From Pseudoxanthomonas sp. GM95 (GTDB lineage Bacteria; Pseudomonadota; Gammaproteobacteria; Xanthomonadales; Xanthomonadaceae): a stretch of DNA of 64,000 nt. The stretch spans positions 186,001 to 250,000 of the forward strand of contig NZ_FOAX01000004.1 of assembly GCF_900109775.1 (NCBI RefSeq), in the 5' to 3' direction. Position 1 is the first letter of the stretch. Every line of letters begins with the position of its first letter. The notes below the pieces were generated by a model, which saw only the letters and a program-made list of their open reading frames with translations, searched no databases and was not told the origin of the DNA. Positions 25,208-33,913 of the stretch are shown piece after piece. The translations under genes and the position numbers were made by a program.

Positions 25208-27046
25208 TCAACCGTCCAGCAGCGCCTTGTCGCGCACCGCGCCCTTGTCGGCGCTGGTCGCCAGCAAGGCGTACGCCTTCAATGCCGTGGTGACCTTGCG
25301 CGGACGCGGTTCGGCCGGTTTCCAGCCCTTGGCGTCCTGGTCGGCGCGACGTGCGGCCAGTTCGGCATCGTCGATCAGCAGGTTGATCGCGCGGTTGGGG
25401 ATGTCGATCAGGATCTTGTCGCCATCGCGCACCAGGCCGATGGCGCCACCGCCGGCCGCTTCCGGCGAGGCGTGGCCGATGGACAGACCCGAAGTGCCGC
25501 CGGAGAAACGTCCGTCGGTGAGCAATGCGCATTGCTTGCCGAGGCCTTTGGACTTCAGGTACGAGGTCGGGTACAGCATTTCCTGCATGCCCGGGCCGCC
25601 CTTGGGGCCTTCGTAGCGGATCACGACGACATCGCCGGCCACGACTTCGTTGGCGAGGATGCCCTTGACCGCGGCGTCCTGGCTTTCGAACACCTTGGCA
25701 TTGCCTTCGAACACGTGGATGGATTCGTCCACGCCGGCGGTCTTGACCACGCATCCGTCCAACGCGAGGTTGCCGTACAGCACGGCCAGGCCGCCTTCCT
25801 GCGAGTAGGCGTGTTCGACGCTGCGGATGCAGCCGCCGGCGCGGTCGATGTCCAGGCTCTGCCAGCGCGTGGCCTGGCTGAAGGCCACCTGCGTCGGCAC
25901 GCCGCCCGGACCGGCCTTGAAGAAGGTGTGCACCGCTTCGTCGTCAGTCTGGGTGACGTCCCACTTGGCGATGCCCTCTGCCAGCGTCTTGCTGTGCACG
26001 GTCGGCACGTCGGTGTGCAGCAGGCCGCCGCGCGCCAGTTCGCCCAGGATCGAAAAGATACCACCGGCGCGGTGCACGTCTTCCATGTGGTACTTCTGGA
26101 TGTTCGGCGCAACCTTGCACAGCTGCGGCACCTTGCGCGAGAGGCGATCGATATCGCGCAGGTCGAACGGCACTTCGCCTTCCTGCGCCGCGGCGAGCAG
26201 GTGCAGGATGGTGTTGGTCGAGCCGCCCATCGCGATGTCCAGCGTCATCGCGTTCTCGAACGCCTCGAACGTGGCGATGCCACGCGGCAGCGCGGTCGGG
26301 TCTTCGCCGCCGTACCAGCGATGGCACAGCTCCACCGCCAGGCGGCCGGCGCGCAGGAACAGCTGCTCGCGGTCGGCGTGCGTGGCCAGGGTCGAGCCGT
26401 TGCCCGGCAGGGCCAGGCCGAGCGCTTCGGTCAGGCAGTTCATCGAGTTGGCGGTGAACATGCCGCTGCACGAGCCGCAGGTCGGACAGGCGCTGCGCTC
26501 GTAGGCGGCGACCTTCTCGTCCGAGGCGCTGTCGTCGGCGGCCACCACCATCGCATCGACCAGGTCCAGGCCGTGCTCGGAGAGCTTGGTTTTGCCCGCT
26601 TCCATCGGCCCGCCGGAGACGAACACCACCGGGATGTTCAGCCGCAGGGCGGCCATCAGCATGCCGGGCGTGATCTTGTCGCAGTTGGAGATGCACACCA
26701 GCGCGTCGGCGCAGTGCGCGTTGACCATGTACTCGACCGAGTCGGCGATGATTTCGCGGCTGGGCAGCGAGTACAGCATGCCGTCGTGACCCATCGCGAT
26801 GCCGTCGTCCACGGCGATCGTATTGAACTCCTTGGCCACGCCGCCGACGCGTTCGATCTCGCGCGCGACCAGCTGGCCGAGGTCCTTCAGATGGACGTGG
26901 CCGGGCACGAACTGGGTGAACGAATTGGCGATCGCGATGATCGGCTTGTGGAAGTCGTCATCCTTCATGCCGGTGGCGCGCCACAGCGCGCGGGCGCCGG
27001 CCATGTTGCGGCCGTGGGTGGAGGTCTTGGAGCGATAGTCGGGCAT
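25208..27046 (-). CDS. ilvD: Dihydroxy-acid dehydratase
   Basis: Iron-sulfur dehydratase of 612 residues that converts 2,3-dihydroxy-isovalerate and -methylvalerate to 2-keto acids in branched-chain amino acid synthesis. The full family length is present, with [17 protein letters not shown] at the N terminus, the cluster cysteines in [10 protein letters not shown] (about 120-130) and [14 protein letters not shown] (about 195-210), and the C-terminal [16 protein letters not shown] block that holds the active-site serine. The gene lies away from ilvBN/ilvC. REP element 2 follows its stop. Confidence 0.97.
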   Translation of the reverse strand: MPDYRSKTSTHGRNMAGARALWRATGMKDDDFHKPIIAIANSFTQFVPGHVHLKDLGQLVAREIERVGGVAKEFNTIAVDDGIAMGHDGMLYSLPSREIIADSVEYMVNAHCADALVCISNCDKITPGMLMAALRLNIPVVFVSGGPMEAGKTKLSEHGLDLVDAMVVAADDSASDEKVAAYERSACPTCGSCSGMFTANSMNCLTEALGLALPGNGSTLATHADREQLFLRAGRLAVELCHRWYGGEDPTALPRGIATFEAFENAMTLDIAMGGSTNTILHLLAAAQEGEVPFDLRDIDRLSRKVPQLCKVAPNIQKYHMEDVHRAGGIFSILGELARGGLLHTDVPTVHSKTLAEGIAKWDVTQTDDEAVHTFFKAGPGGVPTQVAFSQATRWQSLDIDRAGGCIRSVEHAYSQEGGLAVLYGNLALDGCVVKTAGVDESIHVFEGNAKVFESQDAAVKGILANEVVAGDVVVIRYEGPKGGPGMQEMLYPTSYLKSKGLGKQCALLTDGRFSGGTSGLSIGHASPEAAGGGAIGLVRDGDKILIDIPNRAINLLIDDAELAARRADQDAKGWKPAEPRPRKVTTALKAYALLATSADKGAVRDKALLDG

Positions 27047-27208
27047 GGCGTGGATTCTTCGGCGAGCACAAGGCTGGCGTGGCGTTCGAGGCGTGCATTT
27101 TCGCCCCTTTGCTCGGTTGCTGCTGCAACTGACGATTCAGCCATGTGGAACCGGCCGTTGGCGCCGGCAGGCATCATGGGCCATCGCATGACATCGACCG
27201 AACGCCTG

Positions 27209-27745
27209 ATGAAACGCTCCAGAACCACGTCCCTGCTGCTGATGGGCGCCGCGCCCCTGCTGTTCAGCGCCTGCCAGCGCGAACCGGAAGTCCAGGAAGG
27301 CCTCTACACCTCGGTGGAAACCTGCGCCCGCGAAACCGGCGACAAGGCCAGCTGCCAGGAAGCCTTCGCCAGCGCCCAGAAGCAGGCCAGCGAGCAGGCC
27401 CCGCGCTATGCCTCGCAGGAACAGTGCAAGACCGACTGGGGCGACGAGCGCTGCGTGGAACAGCGCGACAGCCAGGGCCACTCGTTCATTGGCCCGCTGA
27501 TGGCGGGTTTCTTCATGTCGCAGATGCTCAACAACCGGGCCGGTTTCAACAGCGCGCCGGCCTTCCAGGACCGCAACAGCGGCTGGCAGCGGCCGACGCC
27601 GGGCGCGCGCCCGGACACCTCCAACGCCTTCCGCACCGGCAATACCGGCATGACCCCGGTCAACGCCACGCCCAACAAGGCGGTGACGGTCAGCCGCGGC
27701 GGCTTCGGCAGCCGCAGCTCCAGCCGCGCAAGCTTCGGCGGCTGA
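27209..27745 (+). CDS. ygiB: DUF1190 family lipoprotein (YgiB-like)
   Basis: Exported lipoprotein of about 178 residues. The signal LLLMGAAPLLFSACQ has lipobox FSAC. The N-terminal half has YTSVETCARETGDKASCQEAFASAQ and YASQEQCKTDWGDERC, the cysteine-paired repeats of YgiB. The C-terminal half is low complexity and Ser/Gly/Arg-rich (GGFGSRSSSRASFGG). Its stop and the ygiC start share one base (TGATG), so the genes are translationally coupled, as the pair is in E. coli. The start is uncertain: ATG 27188 (MTSTERLMKR) is in frame and adds seven residues. Confidence 0.87.
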   Translation: MKRSRTTSLLLMGAAPLLFSACQREPEVQEGLYTSVETCARETGDKASCQEAFASAQKQASEQAPRYASQEQCKTDWGDERCVEQRDSQGHSFIGPLMAGFFMSQMLNNRAGFNSAPAFQDRNSGWQRPTPGARPDTSNAFRTGNTGMTPVNATPNKAVTVSRGGFGSRSSSRASFGG

Positions 27746-28923
27746 TGCGCCGCGTCCGCATCACCGAGCGCGGCGACTGGCGCGCGCAGGCGGCCGCGTG
27801 TGGCTTCGATTTCCACACCATCGATGGCGCGCCGTACTGGGATGAAACGGCGTACTACGCCTTCACCCTGCGGCAGATCGAAGACGACCTGGAAGACCCC
27901 AGCGCCGAGCTGCACGCGATGGCGCTGGACCTGGTCGACGAGGTGGTGCGGGACGAGGCCAAACTGCAGCGCCTGGCCATTCCGCAGGCCTACTGGCAGT
28001 GGATCGCCGACAGCTGGCAACAGCGCCAACCGCATCTGTACGGACGCCTGGATTTCGCCTACGACGGGAGTGGGCCGGCCAAGCTGTACGAGCTGAATTA
28101 CGACACGCCGACGTCTTTGTTCGAGGCGTCGTTCTTCCAGTGGCAATGGCTGGAAGACCAGCGCGCGGCGCAGCGCCTGCCTGCGCATGCCGACCAGTTC
28201 AATTCGCTGCATGAAGCGCTGGTGGCGCGCTTCGGCGAGATCGCCAACGCGCTGCCGCGTCCGCTGATGTTCGCTGCGGTGCAGGGTTCAAATGAAGACC
28301 AGGGCACGGTCGCTTACCTGCGTGACTGCGCGGCGCAGGCACAGCTGCAGGGCGCATTCATCGCGATGGAGGACCTGGGCCTGTCCGAGGATGGCCGCTT
28401 CACCAACCTCGATGACGAGGTGATCGGCACGCTGTTCAAGCTGTATCCGCTGGAGGATCTGTTCGGCGAGGACTTCGGTCGCGCCCTGCCCGGCTCCGGC
28501 CTGCAACTGCTGGAACCGGCGTGGAAGGCGGTGCTCAGCAACAAGGGCATCCTGCCGCTGCTGTGGGAACGCTATCGCGGCCACCCCAACCTGCTGCCCG
28601 CGCATTTCGACGACGGCACGCCGCTCAAGGCCGGCTGGGTGCGCAAGCCGCTGCATTCGCGCGAAGGCGCCAACGTCGCCCTGCACCTGGCCGACGGCAG
28701 GTGGCAGGAGAGCGAAGGCCCCTACGCCGGCCCCTGCATCGTGCAGGCGGCCCAGCCGCTGACCGCGTTCGACGGCCATTACCCGCTGGTCGGCAGCTGG
28801 GTCGTCGGCGACACCGCCTGCGGCATCGGCATCCGCGAAGACGACAGCCGCATCACCCGCGACAGCGCCCGCTTCGTCCCGCACGCGATCATCGATGACG
28901 CGCCGGGCGTGTTCTACGCCTGA
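27745..28923 (+). CDS. ygiC: Glutathionylspermidine synthase-like ATP-grasp protein (YgiC-like)
   Basis: Protein of 392 residues of the glutathionylspermidine synthase C-terminal-like family, an ATP-grasp amide ligase fold. It starts MRRVRITERGDWRAQA, and the first 100 residues include the conserved PYWDETAYYAF. KLYELNYDTPTSLFEASFFQW and NKGILPLLWERYRGHPNLL are family blocks, and the C terminus has DDSRITRDSARFVPHAI. It lacks an amidase domain. In E. coli YgiC the reaction is unproven; it could join an amine to a peptide or glutathione. It is coupled to ygiB directly upstream. Confidence 0.9.
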   Translation: MRRVRITERGDWRAQAAACGFDFHTIDGAPYWDETAYYAFTLRQIEDDLEDPSAELHAMALDLVDEVVRDEAKLQRLAIPQAYWQWIADSWQQRQPHLYGRLDFAYDGSGPAKLYELNYDTPTSLFEASFFQWQWLEDQRAAQRLPAHADQFNSLHEALVARFGEIANALPRPLMFAAVQGSNEDQGTVAYLRDCAAQAQLQGAFIAMEDLGLSEDGRFTNLDDEVIGTLFKLYPLEDLFGEDFGRALPGSGLQLLEPAWKAVLSNKGILPLLWERYRGHPNLLPAHFDDGTPLKAGWVRKPLHSREGANVALHLADGRWQESEGPYAGPCIVQAAQPLTAFDGHYPLVGSWVVGDTACGIGIREDDSRITRDSARFVPHAIIDDAPGVFYA

Positions 28924-28947
28924 GTCGGCGTTGGCACGCGCGGCCAA

Positions 28948-29017
28948 TGTGGGAGCCGCTTCAGCGGCGACGGGGCTCGACCAACGAAGCCACCTCGCCG
29001 CTGAGGCATCTCCCACA
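28948..29017. repeat. REP-like palindrome 3
   Basis: TGTGGGAGCCGCTTCAGCGG begins the element and CCGCTGAGGCATCTCCCACA ends it, about 70 bp in all with a degenerate right arm. It follows ygiC by 25 bp. The rest of the 304 bp between ygiC and the protease-like gene (29018-29227) shows nothing else I can support. Confidence 0.82.
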
Positions 29018-29227
29018 AAAACTGCGCATCAAGCCCCTGGTTGACGCAATCGTCTTTTCTGGCCGCAGGCGTTCGCTGCACAACGGCAGCAACGAGCCCG
29101 CCAAGACGCTGGCGCCCGCCAACTTCCAGCACATGCAGGACTTCCGGTTGGATGGGACAAGACAACGGGCCTATGTGGCCTACATGTACGCTCCTGCCTG
29201 TTAGCCAACTCCTCACGGATGATCCCC

Positions 29228-30217
29228 ATGCATCGGATTGCATTGCTGCCCTGCCTCCTGTTCGCCGCACTGGCCACAATTGCGCACGCACGCGAAAAGA
29301 TTCCCACCGATTACGAGGCCGGGCATTTCTTCGCACGTCTCAGTGCGCAGGATGGCCATTCGCTGCGGCTCGTCGTCGATACTGGAGGCCCGGGCGGAAG
29401 CGGCCTGTACGTCGTTGATCCCAACGCGGCAACGCGCGCCGGACTGAAAATTCGAAGGTGCGATGTAGATGGAGAAGCGCTTCCCGTCGTCGAACTTCGA
29501 TCGCCACTGTGGAAAGGTGTACCAGATGCTCCCGGGCGCCTTTGTGGCGCATCCGCGCTTCTTGCAAAAGGTGTTGGGATAGGCGCGGACGATGGGAATC
29601 TTGGCGCAGGCTATTTATCGCACTTCATCTGGACATTCGACTATCCGAACCAAGCCCTGTGGCTTGAGTCAGCCGGCTGGAAACCTGGAGTCGGAACCCG
29701 CAGCATCCCAATGTCGTTTCCCCGTAACAGCGATGGTGAAAAGGCATCTGGCCTCCCCAGAATCCAACTCAAAATCGCTGGTGAATCTCTGGATTTTCTG
29801 CTCGATACCGGCGCTACGGCCGCCCCGACGCGGGCCGGACAGAAAGCCATGACGCTGCAGACCGAGAAGGGCATCGGCGTCACTTCTTACATCGACAAAG
29901 CCGTTCTGGATCGCTGGCATCAAGAACATCCGGACTGGATCGTGATCGATGACGGCGACGAACTTCTCCCGGTACAGGGCGACATGCGGGTTATCCGAGT
30001 TCCAAACGTGATGGTTGCGGGTTGGTCGGTCGGTCCAGTGTGGTTTACCGAGCGCCCCGAAGGCACATTTGGCCCTAAGGGGATGGGCGCCCACATGGAT
30101 GCTCCCGTCGTGGGCGCCGCCGGCGCCAACCTCTGGCAGCATTTTGTGATGACGCTGGACTATCCGCACGATGCCGCGTGGTTGACCTGCGCGGATTGCA
30201 AGGATGCGCAACGCTAA
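29228..30217 (+). CDS. Secreted retropepsin-like aspartyl protease homologue
   Basis: Protein of about 329 residues with a signal peptide (LLFAALATIAHA-RE). Two half-barrel motifs of the pepsin/retropepsin fold are visible: LRLVVDTGGPGGSGLY near residue 40 and LDFLLDTGATAAPTR near residue 195, each with the D-T-G core, and WTFDYPNQALWLES between them. The two DTG sites suggest a single-chain enzyme, but other active-site features are weak. The base composition is visibly lower in GC than the neighbours, and REPs 3 and 4 lie on either side. ATG 29228 follows GGAT; ATG 29219 is in frame. Confidence 0.75.
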   Translation: MHRIALLPCLLFAALATIAHAREKIPTDYEAGHFFARLSAQDGHSLRLVVDTGGPGGSGLYVVDPNAATRAGLKIRRCDVDGEALPVVELRSPLWKGVPDAPGRLCGASALLAKGVGIGADDGNLGAGYLSHFIWTFDYPNQALWLESAGWKPGVGTRSIPMSFPRNSDGEKASGLPRIQLKIAGESLDFLLDTGATAAPTRAGQKAMTLQTEKGIGVTSYIDKAVLDRWHQEHPDWIVIDDGDELLPVQGDMRVIRVPNVMVAGWSVGPVWFTERPEGTFGPKGMGAHMDAPVVGAAGANLWQHFVMTLDYPHDAAWLTCADCKDAQR

Positions 30218-30231
30218 GTCAGGGGAGTCAC

Positions 30232-30301
30232 TGTGGGAGCCGCTTCAGCGGCGATCTGGCGTTACTGCGAAAGCCCCATCGCCGCTGAAGCGGCTCCCAC
30301 A
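30232..30301. repeat. REP-like palindrome 4
   Basis: Nearly perfect inverted repeat with arms TGTGGGAGCCGCTTCAGCGG and CCGCTGAAGCGGCTCCCACA around GATCTGGCG...AAGCCCCATCG. It sits between convergent stops (30217 and 30314), where it probably also blocks transcription. Confidence 0.88.
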
Positions 30302-30313
30302 AAAAGCTGGGTG

Positions 30314-31615
30314 TCAGAGCAGGCCTTCGCGTTTGACGGCGAGGTAGCGTTCGACCAGGGCGGCGGGCAGTTGGGCGGTGGTGACGTCGAGCACCATCAC
30401 GCCGTGGCCGCTCAGGGCGTCGTGGGCGGCGGCGCGTTGGTCGAGATAGCGGGCCACGGCGCCGGCGTGGATGGCGCCAGTGAGGTCGGTGACTTCCGCT
30501 GACAGTGCGTGATCGAGGTCGGCCTCGCGCAGGCTGGCCACGCAGACCAGGTGCTTGCGGCGCAGCAGGTGCACGGCGGCCAGCAGGTCCTCGATGTCCT
30601 CGTCGCGCACGTTGGTGACCAGCATCACCAGCGCGCGGCGACGCTGGCGCGCGGAGAGTTCGGTCGCCATTGCCAGGTAATCGCTGGCCAGCGGCTGCGG
30701 CTGCAGGTCGTAGGACGCGCGCAGCAGCGTATCGATGCCGGCCATGCCGCGCCGCGGCGGCACCCAGCGCGGCTGTTCGCCCGTGGACAGCAGGCCTGCG
30801 GCATCGCCCTGACGCAGGGCCAGGTACGACACCACCAGCGCGGCATTGAGTGCGTGGTCGAAATGGGCCAGGCCGTCCTCGCGCGCCAGCATGCGGCGGC
30901 CGGTATCCAGCAGCAGGACGAGTTGCTGGTTCTTCTCGTCCTGGTATTCGCGCGAGATCAGCTTGCGCGCGCGCGAGGTCGCCTTCCAGTCGATCTGGCG
31001 CAGGCTGTCGCCGACGCGGTACTCGCGCATCTGGTGGAAGTCAGTGCCTTCACCACGACGGCGCTTGATGTGCGCGCCGACCAGGCGCGAGGCCTGGTCG
31101 GCACTGAACAGCGCCAGCCGCGCTAGCGGTGCGAAGTCCGGATACACGCGTACGCTCTGCGGCACTGGCGCGATCCGCGCATGGCGCCACAGCCGCAGCG
31201 GTGACATCAGGCGCAGCTGCACGCCGCTGAAGTGCGCATCGCCGCGTTCGACCGGACGCAGCGTGTAAGTGAATTCCATCGCGCCATCGCGCGGCACGGC
31301 CAGCGTGCGCGGCAGGCCCTGCGACGGCCAGTGGCCCGGGTGCAGGTCGAACACGTCCACGCGCTGCGCGCGGCCGGGCGATTCGATCCGCAGCAGCACC
31401 TCGCGTTCCAGGTCCAGCGCCAGCGCCTCGGGCACGCGCCGCCGCGCGACCGGCGTCGGCCGGCGCCACAGCAGCCAGGCATCGGCCAGGGCCAGGCCTG
31501 CGATCACGCCGCCGCCCAGCTGCCAGCCCACCAGCGGCAGACCGAAGAACAGCACACCCAGCCCGGACAGGCCCCAAGCGCACAGCAGCGCGAGCAGTGG
31601 CGACGCGGGCCTCAT
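30314..31615 (-). CDS. DUF58 family protein
   Basis: Protein of about 433 residues. Two hydrophobic segments near the N terminus (about 5-45) anchor it. The conserved DUF58 core reads RRGEGTDFHQMREYRVGDSLRQIDWKATSR, and a vWA-like domain follows (VLLLDTGRRM...). DUF58 proteins are partners of MoxR ATPases, and the pair is thought to assist folding or metal loading of client proteins. It is the last gene of the six-gene operon and is separated from moxR by 136 bp, which contains a degenerate REP half. Confidence 0.88.
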   Translation of the reverse strand: MRPASPLLALLCAWGLSGLGVLFFGLPLVGWQLGGGVIAGLALADAWLLWRRPTPVARRRVPEALALDLEREVLLRIESPGRAQRVDVFDLHPGHWPSQGLPRTLAVPRDGAMEFTYTLRPVERGDAHFSGVQLRLMSPLRLWRHARIAPVPQSVRVYPDFAPLARLALFSADQASRLVGAHIKRRRGEGTDFHQMREYRVGDSLRQIDWKATSRARKLISREYQDEKNQQLVLLLDTGRRMLAREDGLAHFDHALNAALVVSYLALRQGDAAGLLSTGEQPRWVPPRRGMAGIDTLLRASYDLQPQPLASDYLAMATELSARQRRRALVMLVTNVRDEDIEDLLAAVHLLRRKHLVCVASLREADLDHALSAEVTDLTGAIHAGAVARYLDQRAAAHDALSGHGVMVLDVTTAQLPAALVERYLAVKREGLL

Positions 31616-31689
31616 TGCGGATCTGCTGATGTGGCGGCCGCGCTGCATGACATGGGGCCGGCAGCGGCGATGCGGCGTTCCCGATCACA

Positions 31690-31718
31690 GCCATCGCTGC
31701 TGGAGCAGCTGCCACAGA
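31690..31718. repeat. Degenerate REP half-site in operon gap
   Basis: The stretch CATCGCTGCTGGAGCAGCTG followed by CCACAG is a close match to the right arm of REP 1 (CATCGCTGCTAAAGCAGCTC). I see no matching left arm. It lies in the 136 bp between the DUF58 start and the MoxR stop, which is the only wide gap in the operon. Confidence 0.6.
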
Positions 31719-31751
31719 AGCAGTTTCCGCCGTGCATGGTGCACCACGCAC

Positions 31752-32753
31752 TCACTTGCGCGGCGCCTCCACCTTGACCAGCAGCGCACGCAGCACGTCG
31801 TCGGGCGACTGGCCTTCGATCTGCAGCTCCGGCGCCAGCGCGATGCGATGGCGCAGCGCGGGTACGGCGATATCGCGCACGTCATCGGGGGTAACGAAGT
31901 CGCGGCCGTTCAACACCGCCTGCGCCCGCGCGGCGCGCACCAGCGCAATGCTGCCGCGCGGGCCGGCCCCCAGCGCGATGCCCGGCCATTGGCGCGTGGC
32001 GGCGACCAAGCGCACGGCGTAGTCGATCACCTGCGCATCCACCTGCACCGCGGAGGTGGCCTGCTGCAGCGCCAGCACCTCGGCCGCGCCGGCCACGCAC
32101 TGCACCTGCGAGAGGTCGAAGTCGGCCGCAGTGCGCCCGGTGGTAATCGCCTCGACCATGCGCTTCTCTTCGTCCAGCGCCGGATAGCCGATCAGGATCT
32201 TCAGCAGGAAGCGATCCAGCTGCGCCTCGGGCAGCGGATAGGTGCCTTCCTGCTCGACCGGGTTCTGCGTGGCCAGTGCGAGGAACGGCGGCGCCAGCGG
32301 AAAGGACTGGCCTTCGATGGTGACCTGGCCTTCCTGCATCGCTTCCAGCAGCGCCGACTGGGTCTTGGCCGGCGCGCGGTTGATCTCGTCGGCCAGCAGC
32401 AGGTGGGTGAATACCGGACCGCGGCGGATCTCGAAGCGCTGGCTGCCCGGGTCGAACACCGCATGGCCGGAGACGTCCGAAGGCATCAGGTCCGGCGTGA
32501 ACTGCACGCGCGCGAAATCCAGCGACAGCGCCTGCGACAGCGCGCGCACCAGCAGCGTCTTGCCCAGGCCGGGCACGCCTTCGATCAGCACGTGGCCGCC
32601 GGCCAGCAGCGCGATCAGGATCTGGTCCAGGACCTCGGGCTGGCCGATGAAGGCCTTGGCCACCTGTTCGCGCACCAGGGCCACGCGCTCGGCCACGCTG
32701 CTGGACAGCACGCCGTCGGCAGGCACGGAAGGGTCATGGGGAAGCTCGCTCAT
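31752..32753 (-). CDS. MoxR family AAA+ ATPase
   Basis: Cytoplasmic AAA+ ATPase of about 333 residues. Walker A is EGVPGLGKT (about 58-66). Walker B is HLLLADEINRAPAKTQSALLEAM, the MoxR signature, with the sensor ATQNPVEQEGTYPLPEAQLDRF at about 150-170. It probably acts as a chaperone or metal-loading ATPase with DUF58 and the membrane proteins of the same operon. Its start overlaps the DUF4350 stop by four bases. Confidence 0.94.
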   Translation of the reverse strand: MSELPHDPSVPADGVLSSSVAERVALVREQVAKAFIGQPEVLDQILIALLAGGHVLIEGVPGLGKTLLVRALSQALSLDFARVQFTPDLMPSDVSGHAVFDPGSQRFEIRRGPVFTHLLLADEINRAPAKTQSALLEAMQEGQVTIEGQSFPLAPPFLALATQNPVEQEGTYPLPEAQLDRFLLKILIGYPALDEEKRMVEAITTGRTAADFDLSQVQCVAGAAEVLALQQATSAVQVDAQVIDYAVRLVAATRQWPGIALGAGPRGSIALVRAARAQAVLNGRDFVTPDDVRDIAVPALRHRIALAPELQIEGQSPDDVLRALLVKVEAPRK

Positions 32754-33913
32754 AGTCGGTTTCTCATGTGCATCAACAGGGAAATGCGGTCGGCGAAATC
32801 GCGACGCTCGCGCGAGGACGGCACCTGCAGCGCGCGTTGCAGGCGCGCGGCGGGCAGGCCGAAGCGCTCGGCCAGGGCGGCAGCCTGCGCTTCGCCGGTG
32901 AGGGCGGCCGCGACCGGATCGCGCCGGCGCAAGCGGGCGAGGAAGGCCTGGCGCGCGGCGGCGTACAACAGCGCGCCCTTGCCGTAGCGATAAAGGTGCT
33001 CGCCGCTGGCGCGCACGTGTTCCAGCAGCGAACGCCGCGCTGCGGCCGGGGCAGGCTGCAATGGACCGAAACGCTGCGCGCTGGCCCACAGCCCGCCAAA
33101 CAGTGCCAGCAATAGCGGCGCCCACACCGGCCAGCCGCGTTCGACCAGGGTGCGCCACAGCGACGGCATCTGCACCGCGTAGACCAGATGCACCGTGCCC
33201 TTGCCGTAGTTGGGCGCCAGGATCTGCCGCGCCAGCACCTGGTGGGGCACATCGCGCAGGCCATCGCGCGCGGGCATCTCGGCCAGCGCAGGTCGGCCAT
33301 TGCCGAGGAAGTCGACATCCGCCAGCACGTCCACGTGGCCGCGGCCGTGCTTCAGCCGCGCATACACGTAGCCATCGCGCAGGTTGCCCCACGACAGCTC
33401 CGGTTCCACCTCGGCGAACACGAACCGGCGATCGCCGCAGAACTCCACGTGTTCGTCCTCGCCCGGCACCTGGAATTTTTCGCACTCGCCCTGGTCCATC
33501 GCTTCCAGGCCCAGCGCATCGAGCAACGGCAGGCTTTCGTGCTTGCTCAGCTGCGCGCCCGGCGGCGTACGCACGACCAGATGGCCACCGCGTTCAACCC
33601 AGCCCAGCAGTTCATCCGCGCGCGCGGCATTGAGATAGCGCGGGTCGTCCAGCAGCACCAGCGTGTCGTGCGGGCCCAGCGCAGACACCGGCTGGTTGAA
33701 GCGCGGGCGCGACTCGGCCTTGATGCCATCGGCGTGCAGCGTCTGCTTGAGCAGGTACAGCGGATTCCACGCGGCCTCGCCGATCGGCGGCAGCGCGACG
33801 GTGCGTTCAACCCGCTCGAAGTTGTGCACGAACCAGGCGATGAAGACGAACACGAACAATCCGCCGCCCAGCAGGATCGAGCCCCATTTCGCGCCGCGCG
33901 TGCTCTCGCTCAT
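32750..33913 (-). CDS. DUF4350 membrane protein of the MoxR operon
   Basis: Membrane protein of about 387 residues. Helix one is at about 12-29 (ILLGGGLFVFVFIAWF), then a soluble DUF4350 domain (LVLLDDPRYLNAARADELLGWV...GHLVVRTPPG) that resembles a glutamine-amidotransferase-like fold. A second helix is at about 265-285 (WPVWAPLLLALFGGLWA), and the rest is cytoplasmic. The function is unknown, but position in this operon is conserved in related genomes as I know them. It overlaps both neighbours by four bases. Confidence 0.85.
   Translation of the reverse strand: MSESTRGAKWGSILLGGGLFVFVFIAWFVHNFERVERTVALPPIGEAAWNPLYLLKQTLHADGIKAESRPRFNQPVSALGPHDTLVLLDDPRYLNAARADELLGWVERGGHLVVRTPPGAQLSKHESLPLLDALGLEAMDQGECEKFQVPGEDEHVEFCGDRRFVFAEVEPELSWGNLRDGYVYARLKHGRGHVDVLADVDFLGNGRPALAEMPARDGLRDVPHQVLARQILAPNYGKGTVHLVYAVQMPSLWRTLVERGWPVWAPLLLALFGGLWASAQRFGPLQPAPAAARRSLLEHVRASGEHLYRYGKGALLYAAARQAFLARLRRRDPVAAALTGEAQAAALAERFGLPAARLQRALQVPSSRERRDFADRISLLMHMRNRL

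Noticed and set aside
25472-27180. Long plus-strand open frame antisense to ilvD joined to ygiB
   Set aside because: It is a shadow of ilvD codon bias. The true gene begins near 27209 with a lipoprotein signal.
24452-30301. Genomic island defined by the REP cluster
   Set aside because: ilvD, ygiB and ygiC inside it have normal composition and are core genes; only the protease-like gene looks foreign.
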